Below, piece by piece: positions 34,417 to 43,089 of a stretch of DNA of 64,000 nucleotides (positions are counted from its first letter, which is position 1; each line of letters opens with the position of its first letter). The notes below the pieces were generated by a model. The model saw nothing but the letters and a program-made list of their open reading frames with translations, had not been told where the DNA came from and searched no databases. The position numbers were made by a program, and so were the translations under genes. Origin of the DNA: Micrococcales bacterium KH10 (GTDB lineage Bacteria; Actinomycetota; Actinomycetes; Actinomycetales; Cellulomonadaceae); NCBI GenBank assembly GCA_900188465.1, contig FZPE01000002.1, forward strand, positions 62,001 to 126,000, read 5' to 3'.

Positions 34417-35904
34417 ATGTCTCAGAACAATCCACCCAGCGGACCGCGGCCACTGCCCGGTCAAGAATCCAGCGTCGAATCGCGGGCGGGACTCGTCGTG
34501 ATCGGCATCGTCGTGGTGGTCATCGTCGGCATTGCGGCGTTACTTATCCGGTCCAATGCCGTCCCGACAACGAGTGCTCCCCCGGTGGCTCCGACATCCG
34601 TCACACCGACGGGCAACATCACTGAGATCGCCATCGACATTCAGGGTATGGCGTTTATCCCGTCCCAGATCGAGGTTCCCATCGGGGACGAGTTACGCCT
34701 GACGGTGACAAACAGTGGCGATCAGCGGCATGATCTGGTTTTCGCGAATGGAGCGGAACTCGAGGCATTGGCGCCGGGCGCTGTCGGCGTGCTGGATGTC
34801 GGCGTGATCAGCGGCGATCTGGAAGGGTGGTGTTCGATTCCGGGCCATCGCCAGATGGGTATGACCTTCACCGTGCAGGCTGTCGGCGGTGACACGGGCG
34901 ATGGCGCTCAGGCACAGGACGACAGTGCGCAAACGAATGGCGACTCATCGCCAGGCGGCCATGGGGCGCATGGTTCACATAGCGCTGGCGCTTCTGGTTC
35001 TACTGGCGTTCCCACGATGAACGAGTTGCTCGACCAGGCTGCCCAGCAGGACCCTTACCCTGCGGAATTGTCGGCACTCGGCGACGAGCGCGAACACCAT
35101 TACACGTTTACGGTGACTGAATCTATTGAAGATTTGGCCGATGGTCTCACTCGTACGGTGTGGACGTATAACGGGACCTCCCCCGGCCCGGTGCTGCATG
35201 GTCGGGTCGGCGATACTTTCCACATCACGCTGGTCAATGACGGCACGATGGGCCATTCCATCGATTTTCACGCTGGCGAGTTGGCTCCCGATGGCCCGAT
35301 GCGCACTATCGAGCCCGGTGAGTCGTTGGAGTATGTGTTCACCGCAAACCGTTCGGGTGTATGGATGTATCACTGCTCGACGATGCCGATGTCGAGTCAC
35401 ATTGCCAATGGCATGTTCGGTGTTGTGATCATCGAGCCGGATGACCTTGAACCGGTGGATCGCCAATATGCGCTGGTGCAGTCGGAGATTTATGCGGGTG
35501 CTGATGGCCAGGCCGCTGATGCCGACAAGGTTGCTGCCGGGATCCCGGATGTGATGACGTTCAATGGGCGGGCGTTCCAGTATGACGTGCATCCGCTGTC
35601 GGCTCAGGTGGGTGAACGGGTGCGCATCTGGGTGCTCAATGCCGGACCAAATGTGTCGAGTTCGTTCCATGTGGTGGGCACACAGTTCGACACCGTGTGG
35701 CGTGAGGGCTCTTATTCGGTGTGGCACGGCAAGTCCCTGGATGGACGTACCAAGGGAGTCACCGGGGCGCAGACTCTGCCGCTTCAGGCCGCCGAAGGCG
35801 GGTTCGTCGAGTTCACCACCTTTGAGCCGGGACATTACCCCTTCGTGAACCACCGAATGAATCTGGCGGAAAAGGGCGCCCACGGCATCCTCAAAGTCGA
35901 ATAG
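34417..35904 (+). CDS. nirK: copper-containing nitrite reductase with N-terminal plastocyanin-like domain
   Basis: 495 residues. An N-terminal membrane anchor (about 26-45) is followed by a plastocyanin-like domain (about 65-155) with type 1 copper ligands in QRHDLVF and WCSIPGHRQMGM. A Ser/Gly/His linker leads to a two-cupredoxin NirK core (about 200-495). There, HSIDFHAG supplies type 2 His and catalytic Asp, WMYHCSTMPMSSHIANGM the type 1 Cys/His/Met, and SSFHVVG and VNHRMNLAEKG the remaining catalytic His positions. It reduces nitrite to NO outside the membrane; the fused cupredoxin is probably the electron entry site. Start ATG 34417 follows GGAGAG. Confidence 0.93.
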   Translation: MSQNNPPSGPRPLPGQESSVESRAGLVVIGIVVVVIVGIAALLIRSNAVPTTSAPPVAPTSVTPTGNITEIAIDIQGMAFIPSQIEVPIGDELRLTVTNSGDQRHDLVFANGAELEALAPGAVGVLDVGVISGDLEGWCSIPGHRQMGMTFTVQAVGGDTGDGAQAQDDSAQTNGDSSPGGHGAHGSHSAGASGSTGVPTMNELLDQAAQQDPYPAELSALGDEREHHYTFTVTESIEDLADGLTRTVWTYNGTSPGPVLHGRVGDTFHITLVNDGTMGHSIDFHAGELAPDGPMRTIEPGESLEYVFTANRSGVWMYHCSTMPMSSHIANGMFGVVIIEPDDLEPVDRQYALVQSEIYAGADGQAADADKVAAGIPDVMTFNGRAFQYDVHPLSAQVGERVRIWVLNAGPNVSSSFHVVGTQFDTVWREGSYSVWHGKSLDGRTKGVTGAQTLPLQAAEGGFVEFTTFEPGHYPFVNHRMNLAEKGAHGILKVE

Positions 35905-35970
35905 CCACCAAAAGACCCACTCGCCGATCTCGCCAGCTACCGTCAATCTCCCTGGTTCTCGTCAGTGAGA

Positions 35971-36008
35971 TCGAAGTTAAGGCGGTAGGTCGAAGTTAAG
36001 ACGGTAGG
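35971..36008. repeat. 19-bp tandem duplication
   Basis: TCGAAGTTAAGGCGGTAGG (35971-35989) is repeated directly at 35990-36008 with one change (G to A), in the gap between convergent nirK and the helicase gene. Confidence 0.7.
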
Positions 36009-36027
36009 TCGACGAGTTTCAACCCTG

Positions 36028-36120
36028 GGACAGGCCCACACAGCACTTCGACGGGGGCCTTGCCCCTCCGGACAGGCTCAGCACAGCGCTTCGATAGGGC
36101 CTTGCCCTTCGGATAGGCTC
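36028..36120. repeat. degenerate tandem repeat of about 42 bp
   Basis: GGACAGGC-type units start at 36028, 36070 and 36111 (last one partial), each followed by CACAGCRCTTCGA and GGGCCTTGCCC. The last unit runs into the helicase stop codon. Units with CTTCGACAGGCTCAGC-like cores are, from memory, common intergenic repeats in actinomycetes. Confidence 0.6.
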
Positions 36121-39100
36121 ATTGCCTCTCGACGAGCCGCAAGAACGCGCTTAATTCGGCCACACCTGCCGGTGTAGCGGGCAGATAGTCAACGAGATGT
36201 GGTGAATAGATCAGGTAACTCGCCCACTGTGCTCGAGAAATCGCAACGTTGAGTCGATTTCGTTGCAGCAAGAATCCCATCCCGCGCGGAACGTCCGTCG
36301 GCGATGAGGCCGCCATCGATAGCACAGAAATGACAGCCTCACGTCCCTGGAACTTGTCGACCGTGCCTACCGAGACATCCGACAGACCGGCTCGTTCCAA
36401 CGCTTGGGAGATCGTCGCGACCTGCGCGTTATACGGGGTGACGACAATGAAGTCTTGCTGCGTCAGGGCTCGTGTCGAACTTGCTCCTTCTTGCTCGGAC
36501 CATTGCTGACCGATAAGGCGCTCGACGAGTTCGACGACTTTCGCGGCCTCCTCAGGCGAATCCGTCGATCGCCCATAGTGCGGTACCTCAATCGGATGTA
36601 GACCCGCACTCATCGGGCAGTCTGATGTTTGATCCGCGGCGCGCAGCGTGCGGCTCAACGCTGCGCCGGTTGCATTCAGTTTCCCGGCATAGGACAGGTC
36701 GGAGACGACCCGGGTCAGCTCAGGAGTCATGCGCCTGGTCTCCCCGAGGAAATATCCGAACTTGGCGGGCAGCACATCTTCGCTGGCACTGAGGTGCCCC
36801 AGCGCTGACATATCTGTGGGAGCCGGGTGCGTTCCTTGTGAGACCTGCGGCAGTTGTTGCGGATCTCCGAGTAGCAGGAGATTCTTGGCTGCCACCGCTG
36901 ACGAGATCGTGGTCGCCAGTGAATATTGACCGGCCTCGTCGATGACGAGCAAGTCCAGTTGCCTGCGTCCCACCTTCATGGAATCCGCGAAATCCCATGA
37001 GGTACCGCCAAGCACCAGTCCCGGAGCACTGGTCAGGAACTCCATCACGCCGGTGGAACGCACTGCTTGCCAGGGAAGTTGCTCGGCTTCAGCGACTGTG
37101 GCAGTTGGATTGAGTTTCTTCCCGACCAGGTGAGCTGGCAGACCTGCGGCGATGACGCCTCGCAACAGGTTTTCGATGGTGGCGTGTGACTGTGCCACAA
37201 CGCCCACCTTCCACCCGTGGTCGCGCACGAGTGAGGCAATGACGTGCGCGCCGGTGTAGGTCTTCCCGGTTCCAGGCGGTCCCTGAACCGCGATATAGGA
37301 GTTGTCGAGCCGCAGTAATGACTCCACAATCGCTGTCACGGTGTCTGGTGTTCCGGTGTCACCGGGGCGGGCAAGCTCGCCGTGGCGCAGTCGTGATGGC
37401 GAACGACGCAGGATGTCCGCCGCAGGATCACGTAGCCATCCTGGTTGGGCCTGCAGAACGTCGGTGGCCCATTCTTCGATCGCTTGCGGCATCTTCCCCG
37501 GGGCGACCGGCGCGGCCGGGGTGACCGCTAGTGGCACGTCGTCATACAGTTCGATGCCGTCCGGGCAGCGTTCTTCGAGGAGCAGCACACCGTTGTCGAT
37601 ATCGATGTCGATCACCGTCACTCTGGCATGGCTGGGCCGCTGTGAGTGTTGCGGTGTCCGGCCAAGGTCAGGTCCGCCAAAGTCATACACCAAGAAGGGA
37701 TTTGCCCCCGCCCGCAGGGTCGATCCGGCACCGAAGGTACCGGTCAATTGGAGTTCGCGCCGATAGCTGCGCTGTCTGCCCTGTGGCGGTTCCCAGTCCT
37801 GCCTCATTCGTACTGACTCGACCACCATGACATCGCGGGTATCCGCCCAGTCATCCACTGGGTCTTGTAACCGGGCGAAATGCGACCACCAGAAACTCTT
37901 TGCTTCGCGGCGGTGGTATTCAACGGCGGCACTGGCCAAACTCAATGCTTGTTGATCTGCTGTGCGCTCTGGATTGGACGGGTCGCCCGCTAAATCTTGC
38001 AGTGCTTGCGCGACATCGGAGGGTTTCGCGGCGAACTGCTCCCGCGAAGCGAATTCCACAAGGTCACCCAGACTTTGCGCCGTCCCGGGAACCGCTCCGA
38101 ACTGTGCCGCGGTCGTGATGAGCCATCGATGCAGCTGCGCTGTCGAGACGCAGTCGACCTCGTTGTAGTCGGCAATCGCTTCGAGTGCCTTGGCCGCTTC
38201 ATCCTCGTCACTTTGTTGCACCGACTCGCGGTAAACCCAATAGGCCTCGACCGAGGCTGCAGCGGTTTCGACATCGCCTTCGCGTTGTTCCTCGGGAAGG
38301 TAGAGGTGTTCGATGGTTTTGAGCGAGTATGAGTCGGATCCGACGGTGAGCATGCGGCGCACCACGGGATAAAGGTCGACGAGCACGCCGTCGCGCAGCA
38401 ACGCGTCAACCTGTTCTTCGCCGACACCGTGCCGGGCGGCGATGGAGAGCAGGTGGGTTTTCTCGTACGGCGCATAGTGGTAGATGTGCATCTTCGGGTA
38501 CCGCGTCCGGCGACGTTGCACAAAGTCAAGGAAGTCGAGGAGTGCTTGGCGTTCCTGAGCCAAGTTGTGTGCCCAAAAAGCCGTGAACTGATGTGAGACA
38601 TCAACCATCCCGAATAGGTAATCCAAACCCCACTGGGTTTCGTCCTGGGTCATGCCTGGTTCGGAATAGAGCGGGTCGCCCTCGAAGTCGAAATAGAGAT
38701 CGCCTTCATCCGGCTCGGGCAATGCAGCAACGACATGGGGCTCACGTACTTCGTAGGGAAGCTCAACCGTACGGTGACTTTGAATCTGCAATCGAGCCTG
38801 ATTGCGCAGGTTGTTCAATGTCGCATTCGCAATCCCTGCGACGGGACCGGTGATCGATGCCAACTGGGTCATCGTTGCGATACCGGCACCGTAAAGCGCC
38901 TCGCGCTGGTTGGCACGCAGGCCCGCAACCTGGATGATGTCATCGGCACGTTCAACTTCCGGTGTGCACCACTCGCAACGACCACACGCCTGGACCTGTC
39001 TACTTTCCCACGTCACCGGGTGATCGGCAGCCACCCGCTGCTCGACCAGGTCGTAAAGACGCTGTTTCCGGGCCCGGAAAACCGGGGCGATATCGACGAG

Positions 39101-39640
39101 CGCGTGAACCGAAGTGCTGCCATCTCCTAAAACCAGCACGACGTCACCGGCTACCGGTACCCCGATCTTCTCGAGTTGTTCCGCATACGCCGCCAGTTGC
39201 ATCAATGCTGTCACTTTGGCTGAACGTGCCAGTTTCGTGTCAACGACCTGGTAACGCCCATCAGGCTGTCGCACCACGAAGTCAGCGAAACCGATCATCT
39301 TCCCGTCGAAGAACGTCGCCTGGAAAACGACATCGGCACCATCGTCGAACGCCGCCTTTGTAGCTGCTATCGCTGCATCCAGTTCGACGTCATCATGCAA
39401 CCGCGGTCGCTCGATTTCGACCACTGAGGCCGTCTCGACCTTGAACCGGGCAAGGACATTCTGTTCGTGGCGATCACCCAGTTGGGAGGCTCTAGCGGCC
39501 ATCGGATCACTGGGCGCGTCAACGCGCTCAATCCGACCTAACAGTGCATCGAGTCTGCGCCCAAAGGCGAATTCACACGCTGAAGCAACGGCGAGGTCCG
39601 ATGGACTGGTGATGATGCGGCCATCACTGATGCGAAACAT
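36119..39640 (-). CDS. TM0106-family RecB-like nuclease fused to SF1 (Dna2/UPF1-like) helicase
   Basis: 1173 residues. The N-terminal part (about 1-260) is a RecB/Cas4-like nuclease with GDRHEQNVLARF, YQVVDTKLARSA (active-site D and K) and a Cys cluster CGRCEWC. Next comes an RNase H-like DEDD exonuclease domain (about 310-520) with YFDFEGDP and DYNEVDC. The helicase has Walker A QGPPGTGKTYTGAHV (about 785), Walker B LLVIDEAGQ, and late motifs VGTVDKFQGREA and RNRLNVAISRA. Such fusions act in DNA repair or processing. TACAGT ends 6 nt before ATG 39640, suggesting a leaderless message. It lies downstream of a secreted-protein gene and is probably not functionally tied to it. Confidence 0.88.
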   Translation of the reverse strand: MFRISDGRIITSPSDLAVASACEFAFGRRLDALLGRIERVDAPSDPMAARASQLGDRHEQNVLARFKVETASVVEIERPRLHDDVELDAAIAATKAAFDDGADVVFQATFFDGKMIGFADFVVRQPDGRYQVVDTKLARSAKVTALMQLAAYAEQLEKIGVPVAGDVVLVLGDGSTSVHALVDIAPVFRARKQRLYDLVEQRVAADHPVTWESRQVQACGRCEWCTPEVERADDIIQVAGLRANQREALYGAGIATMTQLASITGPVAGIANATLNNLRNQARLQIQSHRTVELPYEVREPHVVAALPEPDEGDLYFDFEGDPLYSEPGMTQDETQWGLDYLFGMVDVSHQFTAFWAHNLAQERQALLDFLDFVQRRRTRYPKMHIYHYAPYEKTHLLSIAARHGVGEEQVDALLRDGVLVDLYPVVRRMLTVGSDSYSLKTIEHLYLPEEQREGDVETAAASVEAYWVYRESVQQSDEDEAAKALEAIADYNEVDCVSTAQLHRWLITTAAQFGAVPGTAQSLGDLVEFASREQFAAKPSDVAQALQDLAGDPSNPERTADQQALSLASAAVEYHRREAKSFWWSHFARLQDPVDDWADTRDVMVVESVRMRQDWEPPQGRQRSYRRELQLTGTFGAGSTLRAGANPFLVYDFGGPDLGRTPQHSQRPSHARVTVIDIDIDNGVLLLEERCPDGIELYDDVPLAVTPAAPVAPGKMPQAIEEWATDVLQAQPGWLRDPAADILRRSPSRLRHGELARPGDTGTPDTVTAIVESLLRLDNSYIAVQGPPGTGKTYTGAHVIASLVRDHGWKVGVVAQSHATIENLLRGVIAAGLPAHLVGKKLNPTATVAEAEQLPWQAVRSTGVMEFLTSAPGLVLGGTSWDFADSMKVGRRQLDLLVIDEAGQYSLATTISSAVAAKNLLLLGDPQQLPQVSQGTHPAPTDMSALGHLSASEDVLPAKFGYFLGETRRMTPELTRVVSDLSYAGKLNATGAALSRTLRAADQTSDCPMSAGLHPIEVPHYGRSTDSPEEAAKVVELVERLIGQQWSEQEGASSTRALTQQDFIVVTPYNAQVATISQALERAGLSDVSVGTVDKFQGREAVISVLSMAASSPTDVPRGMGFLLQRNRLNVAISRAQWASYLIYSPHLVDYLPATPAGVAELSAFLRLVERQ

Positions 39641-39757
39641 GACTCGACTGTATCGGCACCCTCAGACAACCCGACTGACATCCACAGCTGGCAGGTGACG
39701 TGAACAGATCTTTATGGTCCGGCGGTCACGATGAGTTCAACTAGCCCGATGATCGCA

Positions 39758-40948
39758 TCACTTACCGACGCGTTTAGCCGTGAAACTACTGGCGACACTG
39801 CAGAATGCCGGGCCGAAGTAGTTGAACAGTCCCCGCGTGACCTTCTTGCCCGTCACTCTCATACGCAGGCCCGCTCCCCAGTTCTTGCCTTTAGCACCCT
39901 TTTGGACGATGCCGTTGCGCGGCACTTTGGTGCGTGGGAAGTCGTACGTGTTCCAGGTGTACTGATAGGGGTTCGGTGCAATGCCGCAACGGGTGAGCGC
40001 CCGAACCCGGAAGTTCACCACTCGTCCCTTCTCGATCCGGAATGTCACCGAGCCGTCCTTGCTGCGATACTGACCTGTCACCGGTCGTTTCGGTGCCTTG
40101 ACTCGTTTGAGTTTGATAACTCGTTTTGTCTCGACGCCTTGGCCTCGCACTCGTAATACGAGTTTCTTCGCCTTCTTGGACTTGAGCGTCACCGGCACCT
40201 TGACTGTGGCGGATCGACCGGGCTCGATATTGTCGGTCTTTGTCTTCTTGACCTTGACCTTGGTCTTGCCGCCCTTGCCCTGTCCGGTAATGACCACGTT
40301 TTGAGCTGTTGCTTGTCCCGTGTTCTTGACCGTGACTTCGATCTCGGTTTTGACGCCTTGCACCAGCCCCAGCTTCTTGGGCGATTTCCCCAGGAGTTTG
40401 GGCTTGGCCACGGTCAAGCGAGGTTGGTGATAAGTGTTCTTCAAAGAGCCGACTAGCGCATCGATCTCCGATCCGGCGGAGTTATCCCGCAGCACCACCA
40501 CGACACAGTCCCATGGTTTCGTTGGCGTCGTGAAGTAGTCCGGGTTGTATCCTCCGGAGATCTCGAAATCCTTGCCGCCCCAGTTCGTATTCGCTGAGCC
40601 CGCCCAGGCGTTGAGTGAACAGGTGGATCCGACTTGGTTCCCGAATCCGATCCGAATGGTGTCATCGGCTGAGCCATAGTCACGCAGACTCACTCGCGAT
40701 GAGGGAAAGTAGGTCGTGTCGCTACCCAAACCTGTGACCTCTACCTTGATGGTCGCTTGCGACAACTGCCGGCCGGCATCGTTTGACTTTGGCATCCCTG
40801 TCGCGCGCTGCGCCGTCGTCAACGTGGCGTCTTGTTGCACGAGCACGGCGCCTGGAGCCGCTGTTGCCGCTGTTCCCGCACCCGGAACAAACGATACAAA
40901 AGCCCCAATAGCACCCACTACGATCAGTCTTCTTACGGCTCTTTTCAT
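39758..40948 (-). CDS. secreted CARDB-like protein with Lys-rich C-terminal half
   Basis: 396 residues. A signal peptide (1-31) ends near GTAATA-AP. An N-terminal strand-rich domain (about 50-175) contains two Cys. Residues about 178-290 look like a CARDB/NEW3-type adhesion domain (LTVAKPKLLGKSPKKLGLVQG; VTVKNTGQATAQNVVITGQG). The C-terminal 100 residues are rich in Lys/Arg/Tyr (YRSKDGSVTFRIEKGRVVNF). The Lys-rich style matches the large beta-helix proteins encoded 2 kb away, which may share a wall-binding property. Function unknown. Confidence 0.7.
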   Translation of the reverse strand: MKRAVRRLIVVGAIGAFVSFVPGAGTAATAAPGAVLVQQDATLTTAQRATGMPKSNDAGRQLSQATIKVEVTGLGSDTTYFPSSRVSLRDYGSADDTIRIGFGNQVGSTCSLNAWAGSANTNWGGKDFEISGGYNPDYFTTPTKPWDCVVVVLRDNSAGSEIDALVGSLKNTYHQPRLTVAKPKLLGKSPKKLGLVQGVKTEIEVTVKNTGQATAQNVVITGQGKGGKTKVKVKKTKTDNIEPGRSATVKVPVTLKSKKAKKLVLRVRGQGVETKRVIKLKRVKAPKRPVTGQYRSKDGSVTFRIEKGRVVNFRVRALTRCGIAPNPYQYTWNTYDFPRTKVPRNGIVQKGAKGKNWGAGLRMRVTGKKVTRGLFNYFGPAFCSVASSFTAKRVGK

Positions 40949-41029
40949 GATTCCCCCACCATTGCCGCGCTACTGCGGAACTACTCGACTCACTACCCTG
41001 TGACGAAGTTAGGGCGGGTTCGCATCTTC

Positions 41030-42712
41030 TCAGTCAGTGAAGTTCAACGCTGCCCGCAAGGTGTCGAGCCTGACCCCGCCAAGATTCAATGCTTTGGTGT
41101 GGAACGCCTTGAGGTCGAACTCGTCGCCCTGCCTGCGGGCGGTCTCGTCCCTGATCTCTTCCCAGACACGCTGCCCTACCTTGTATGACGGTGCTTGTCC
41201 TGGCCAACCGAAGTACCGATCAACTTCAAACACGATCATTTCGTCGTCCATGTTGACATGTTGTCTAAAGAAATCGAGCGCCCATTCGTAAGTCCACTTA
41301 CCCGTTCCATCGAGGTTGGGCTTATCAAGATGAACCCCTAGGTCGAGTACCACACGCGCGGCACGCATTCGCTGCGCGTCAAGCATCCCGATTCGATCGG
41401 CTGGATCATCCAGATACCCCAGATCGGCCATGAGTCGTTCGGCGTACAGTGCCCAACCTTCAGAATGTCCACTGGTGCCAGCGAGCAGGCGTCGCCAGGC
41501 GTTGAGATCGCGTCGGTTGTAAACTGCCTGACCGATCTGCAGATGATGTCCGGGAACGCCCTCGTGGTAGACCGTGGTGAGCTCTCGCCACGTATCGAAT
41601 TCAGTGACGCCTTCGGGCACGGACCACCACATCTGACCAGGACGAGAAAAATCGTCCGACGGACCGGTGTAGTAGATGCCGCCGTCTTGGGTCGGGGCGA
41701 TCATGCACTCCAGGGCACGCACCTGTTCCGGTATCTCGAAGTGCGTGTCAGCCAGGTCTGCCACCGCCCGGTCAGAGACCTGCTGCATCCACCGACGCAG
41801 TGCTTCGGTGCCGTGCAACTTGCGTGTCTGATCGGCTTCGAGGAATTCGATCGCTGCCCGGACTCCGCCACCGTCGACGATCTGTCGTGCGATCACTTCT
41901 TGTTCTTCAACCATGCGAGCAAGTTCCTCGCGACCCCACTCGTAGGTCTCGTCCAAGTCGATCTCGGCACCGAGGAAGGTCCGTGACAGCAGCGCGTAGT
42001 TCTCCCGCCCGATTCCGTCGGTTTCGCCTGCCCGCGGGCTGAGCTCAGTGCGCAGGAAATCAGCAATGTCACGATAGGCGTCCGCCGCGGTCTGGGCGTT
42101 GCGTCGCAGTTCCTGGATCAGAGTGCCGGGCAAGTTGGACGAGGCCAACCGCTCGTCCGAAACCAGAACCGCAAAGAAACCGTCCGGATCGCCATACCGG
42201 GCAGCCTGTACCGCGACCGTGTCCGCTTGGCGACGAGCCGGGACCGTGCCGTTTTCGATGCCAGTGCGCAGTGATTGCCGGTACTGGGCAATGGCGTGCG
42301 GCAACGCTTTGAGCCGTGTTGCGATGTTGGTCCAATCCTCTTCACCTTGAGAGGGCATCAAGTCGTACACCATCCGAATGTCCTGCAACGGTGATGCGAT
42401 CACGTTGAGATCACGTAGGTGTAGACCCGCGTCGTAGCAGTCCGCGATCTCATCCAAACTCGCTTGCAGATCCCACACTGTCACGCGATCGACATTGTCG
42501 CGTGGCGTGGCTCGTGCCAACTCGTCTTTCACCTGTCTCGCCTTCGTCGCCAGTTCTTGGTGACCCTGTGGGCTGTAGTCCGCATAGCGATCCGGATAGG
42601 TATCCCGGCCGATGTAGGTGCCGAGTTCTGGTCGCAGTTCGACAACAGTGTCCAGCCAGCGCTCAGCAATGGCGTCGATTTCGGTGTGTTCACGGGGTGT
42701 CGGTGCGCTCAT
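41030..42712 (-). CDS. DUF885-family zinc metallopeptidase-like protein
   Basis: 560 residues, no signal peptide, likely cytoplasmic. The HExxH-like zinc motif occurs as YHEGVPGHHLQIGQAVYNRR (about 380-398), with GWALYAERLMADLGY downstream carrying the third ligand Glu; this is the DUF885 signature. The C-terminal YFGWPGQAPSYKVGQRVW is also conserved. Members are thought to be peptidases; substrates are unknown. It sits upstream of the CARDB gene (81-nt gap) on the same strand and diverges from the first beta-helix gene. Confidence 0.88.
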   Translation of the reverse strand: MSAPTPREHTEIDAIAERWLDTVVELRPELGTYIGRDTYPDRYADYSPQGHQELATKARQVKDELARATPRDNVDRVTVWDLQASLDEIADCYDAGLHLRDLNVIASPLQDIRMVYDLMPSQGEEDWTNIATRLKALPHAIAQYRQSLRTGIENGTVPARRQADTVAVQAARYGDPDGFFAVLVSDERLASSNLPGTLIQELRRNAQTAADAYRDIADFLRTELSPRAGETDGIGRENYALLSRTFLGAEIDLDETYEWGREELARMVEEQEVIARQIVDGGGVRAAIEFLEADQTRKLHGTEALRRWMQQVSDRAVADLADTHFEIPEQVRALECMIAPTQDGGIYYTGPSDDFSRPGQMWWSVPEGVTEFDTWRELTTVYHEGVPGHHLQIGQAVYNRRDLNAWRRLLAGTSGHSEGWALYAERLMADLGYLDDPADRIGMLDAQRMRAARVVLDLGVHLDKPNLDGTGKWTYEWALDFFRQHVNMDDEMIVFEVDRYFGWPGQAPSYKVGQRVWEEIRDETARRQGDEFDLKAFHTKALNLGGVRLDTLRAALNFTD

Positions 42713-43089
42713 ATCTTGAGCCTAGACCTACCCACGGACATTATCGGTCAGGGCTTTTTGACCAGCAACAATGCACTCTGTCGAGGTTGTGATGCTAGGC
42801 AATCATCAACGGCCCGCAAGGCTATGAGGACGCCCGGCATCCACGCTAAGTGGCACCGCACGCCAACTTACCCACAGCTAGCAACACCCGGTCGTCGTCA
42901 ACTAATAAACACAACCTATGGAACTCCGGTTGCAAGACATTAAAACTAGTGGAAACTATGGTCAGTGCGTTACACAAGCATCAGAGTTGATGCCCCATGC
43001 GCACCAGTTGCCGCCCGGGGGCGAAGTTGCCCCATCGAGTCCATGGCATGACACCAGTCATGTCATCCCATCATGAGGAGAAAGCACAA
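42713..43089 (+). promoter_or_regulatory. upstream region of the first beta-helix gene
   Basis: No gene is seen. A possible promoter is TTGCAA (42930-42935) with AACTAT (42954-42959), spacer 18 nt, giving a leader of about 125 nt. AGGAG at 43076-43080 lies 9 nt before GTG 43090. Confidence 0.45.

Noticed and set aside
34975-35946. 323-codon minus-strand frame over nirK
   Set aside because: No family signature and fully antisense to intact copper-ligand motifs.
42997-43089. Extending beta-helix protein 1 to ATG 42997
   Set aside because: No ribosome site there; GTG 43090 has AGGAG at 9 nt and gives a start like those of its two paralogues.
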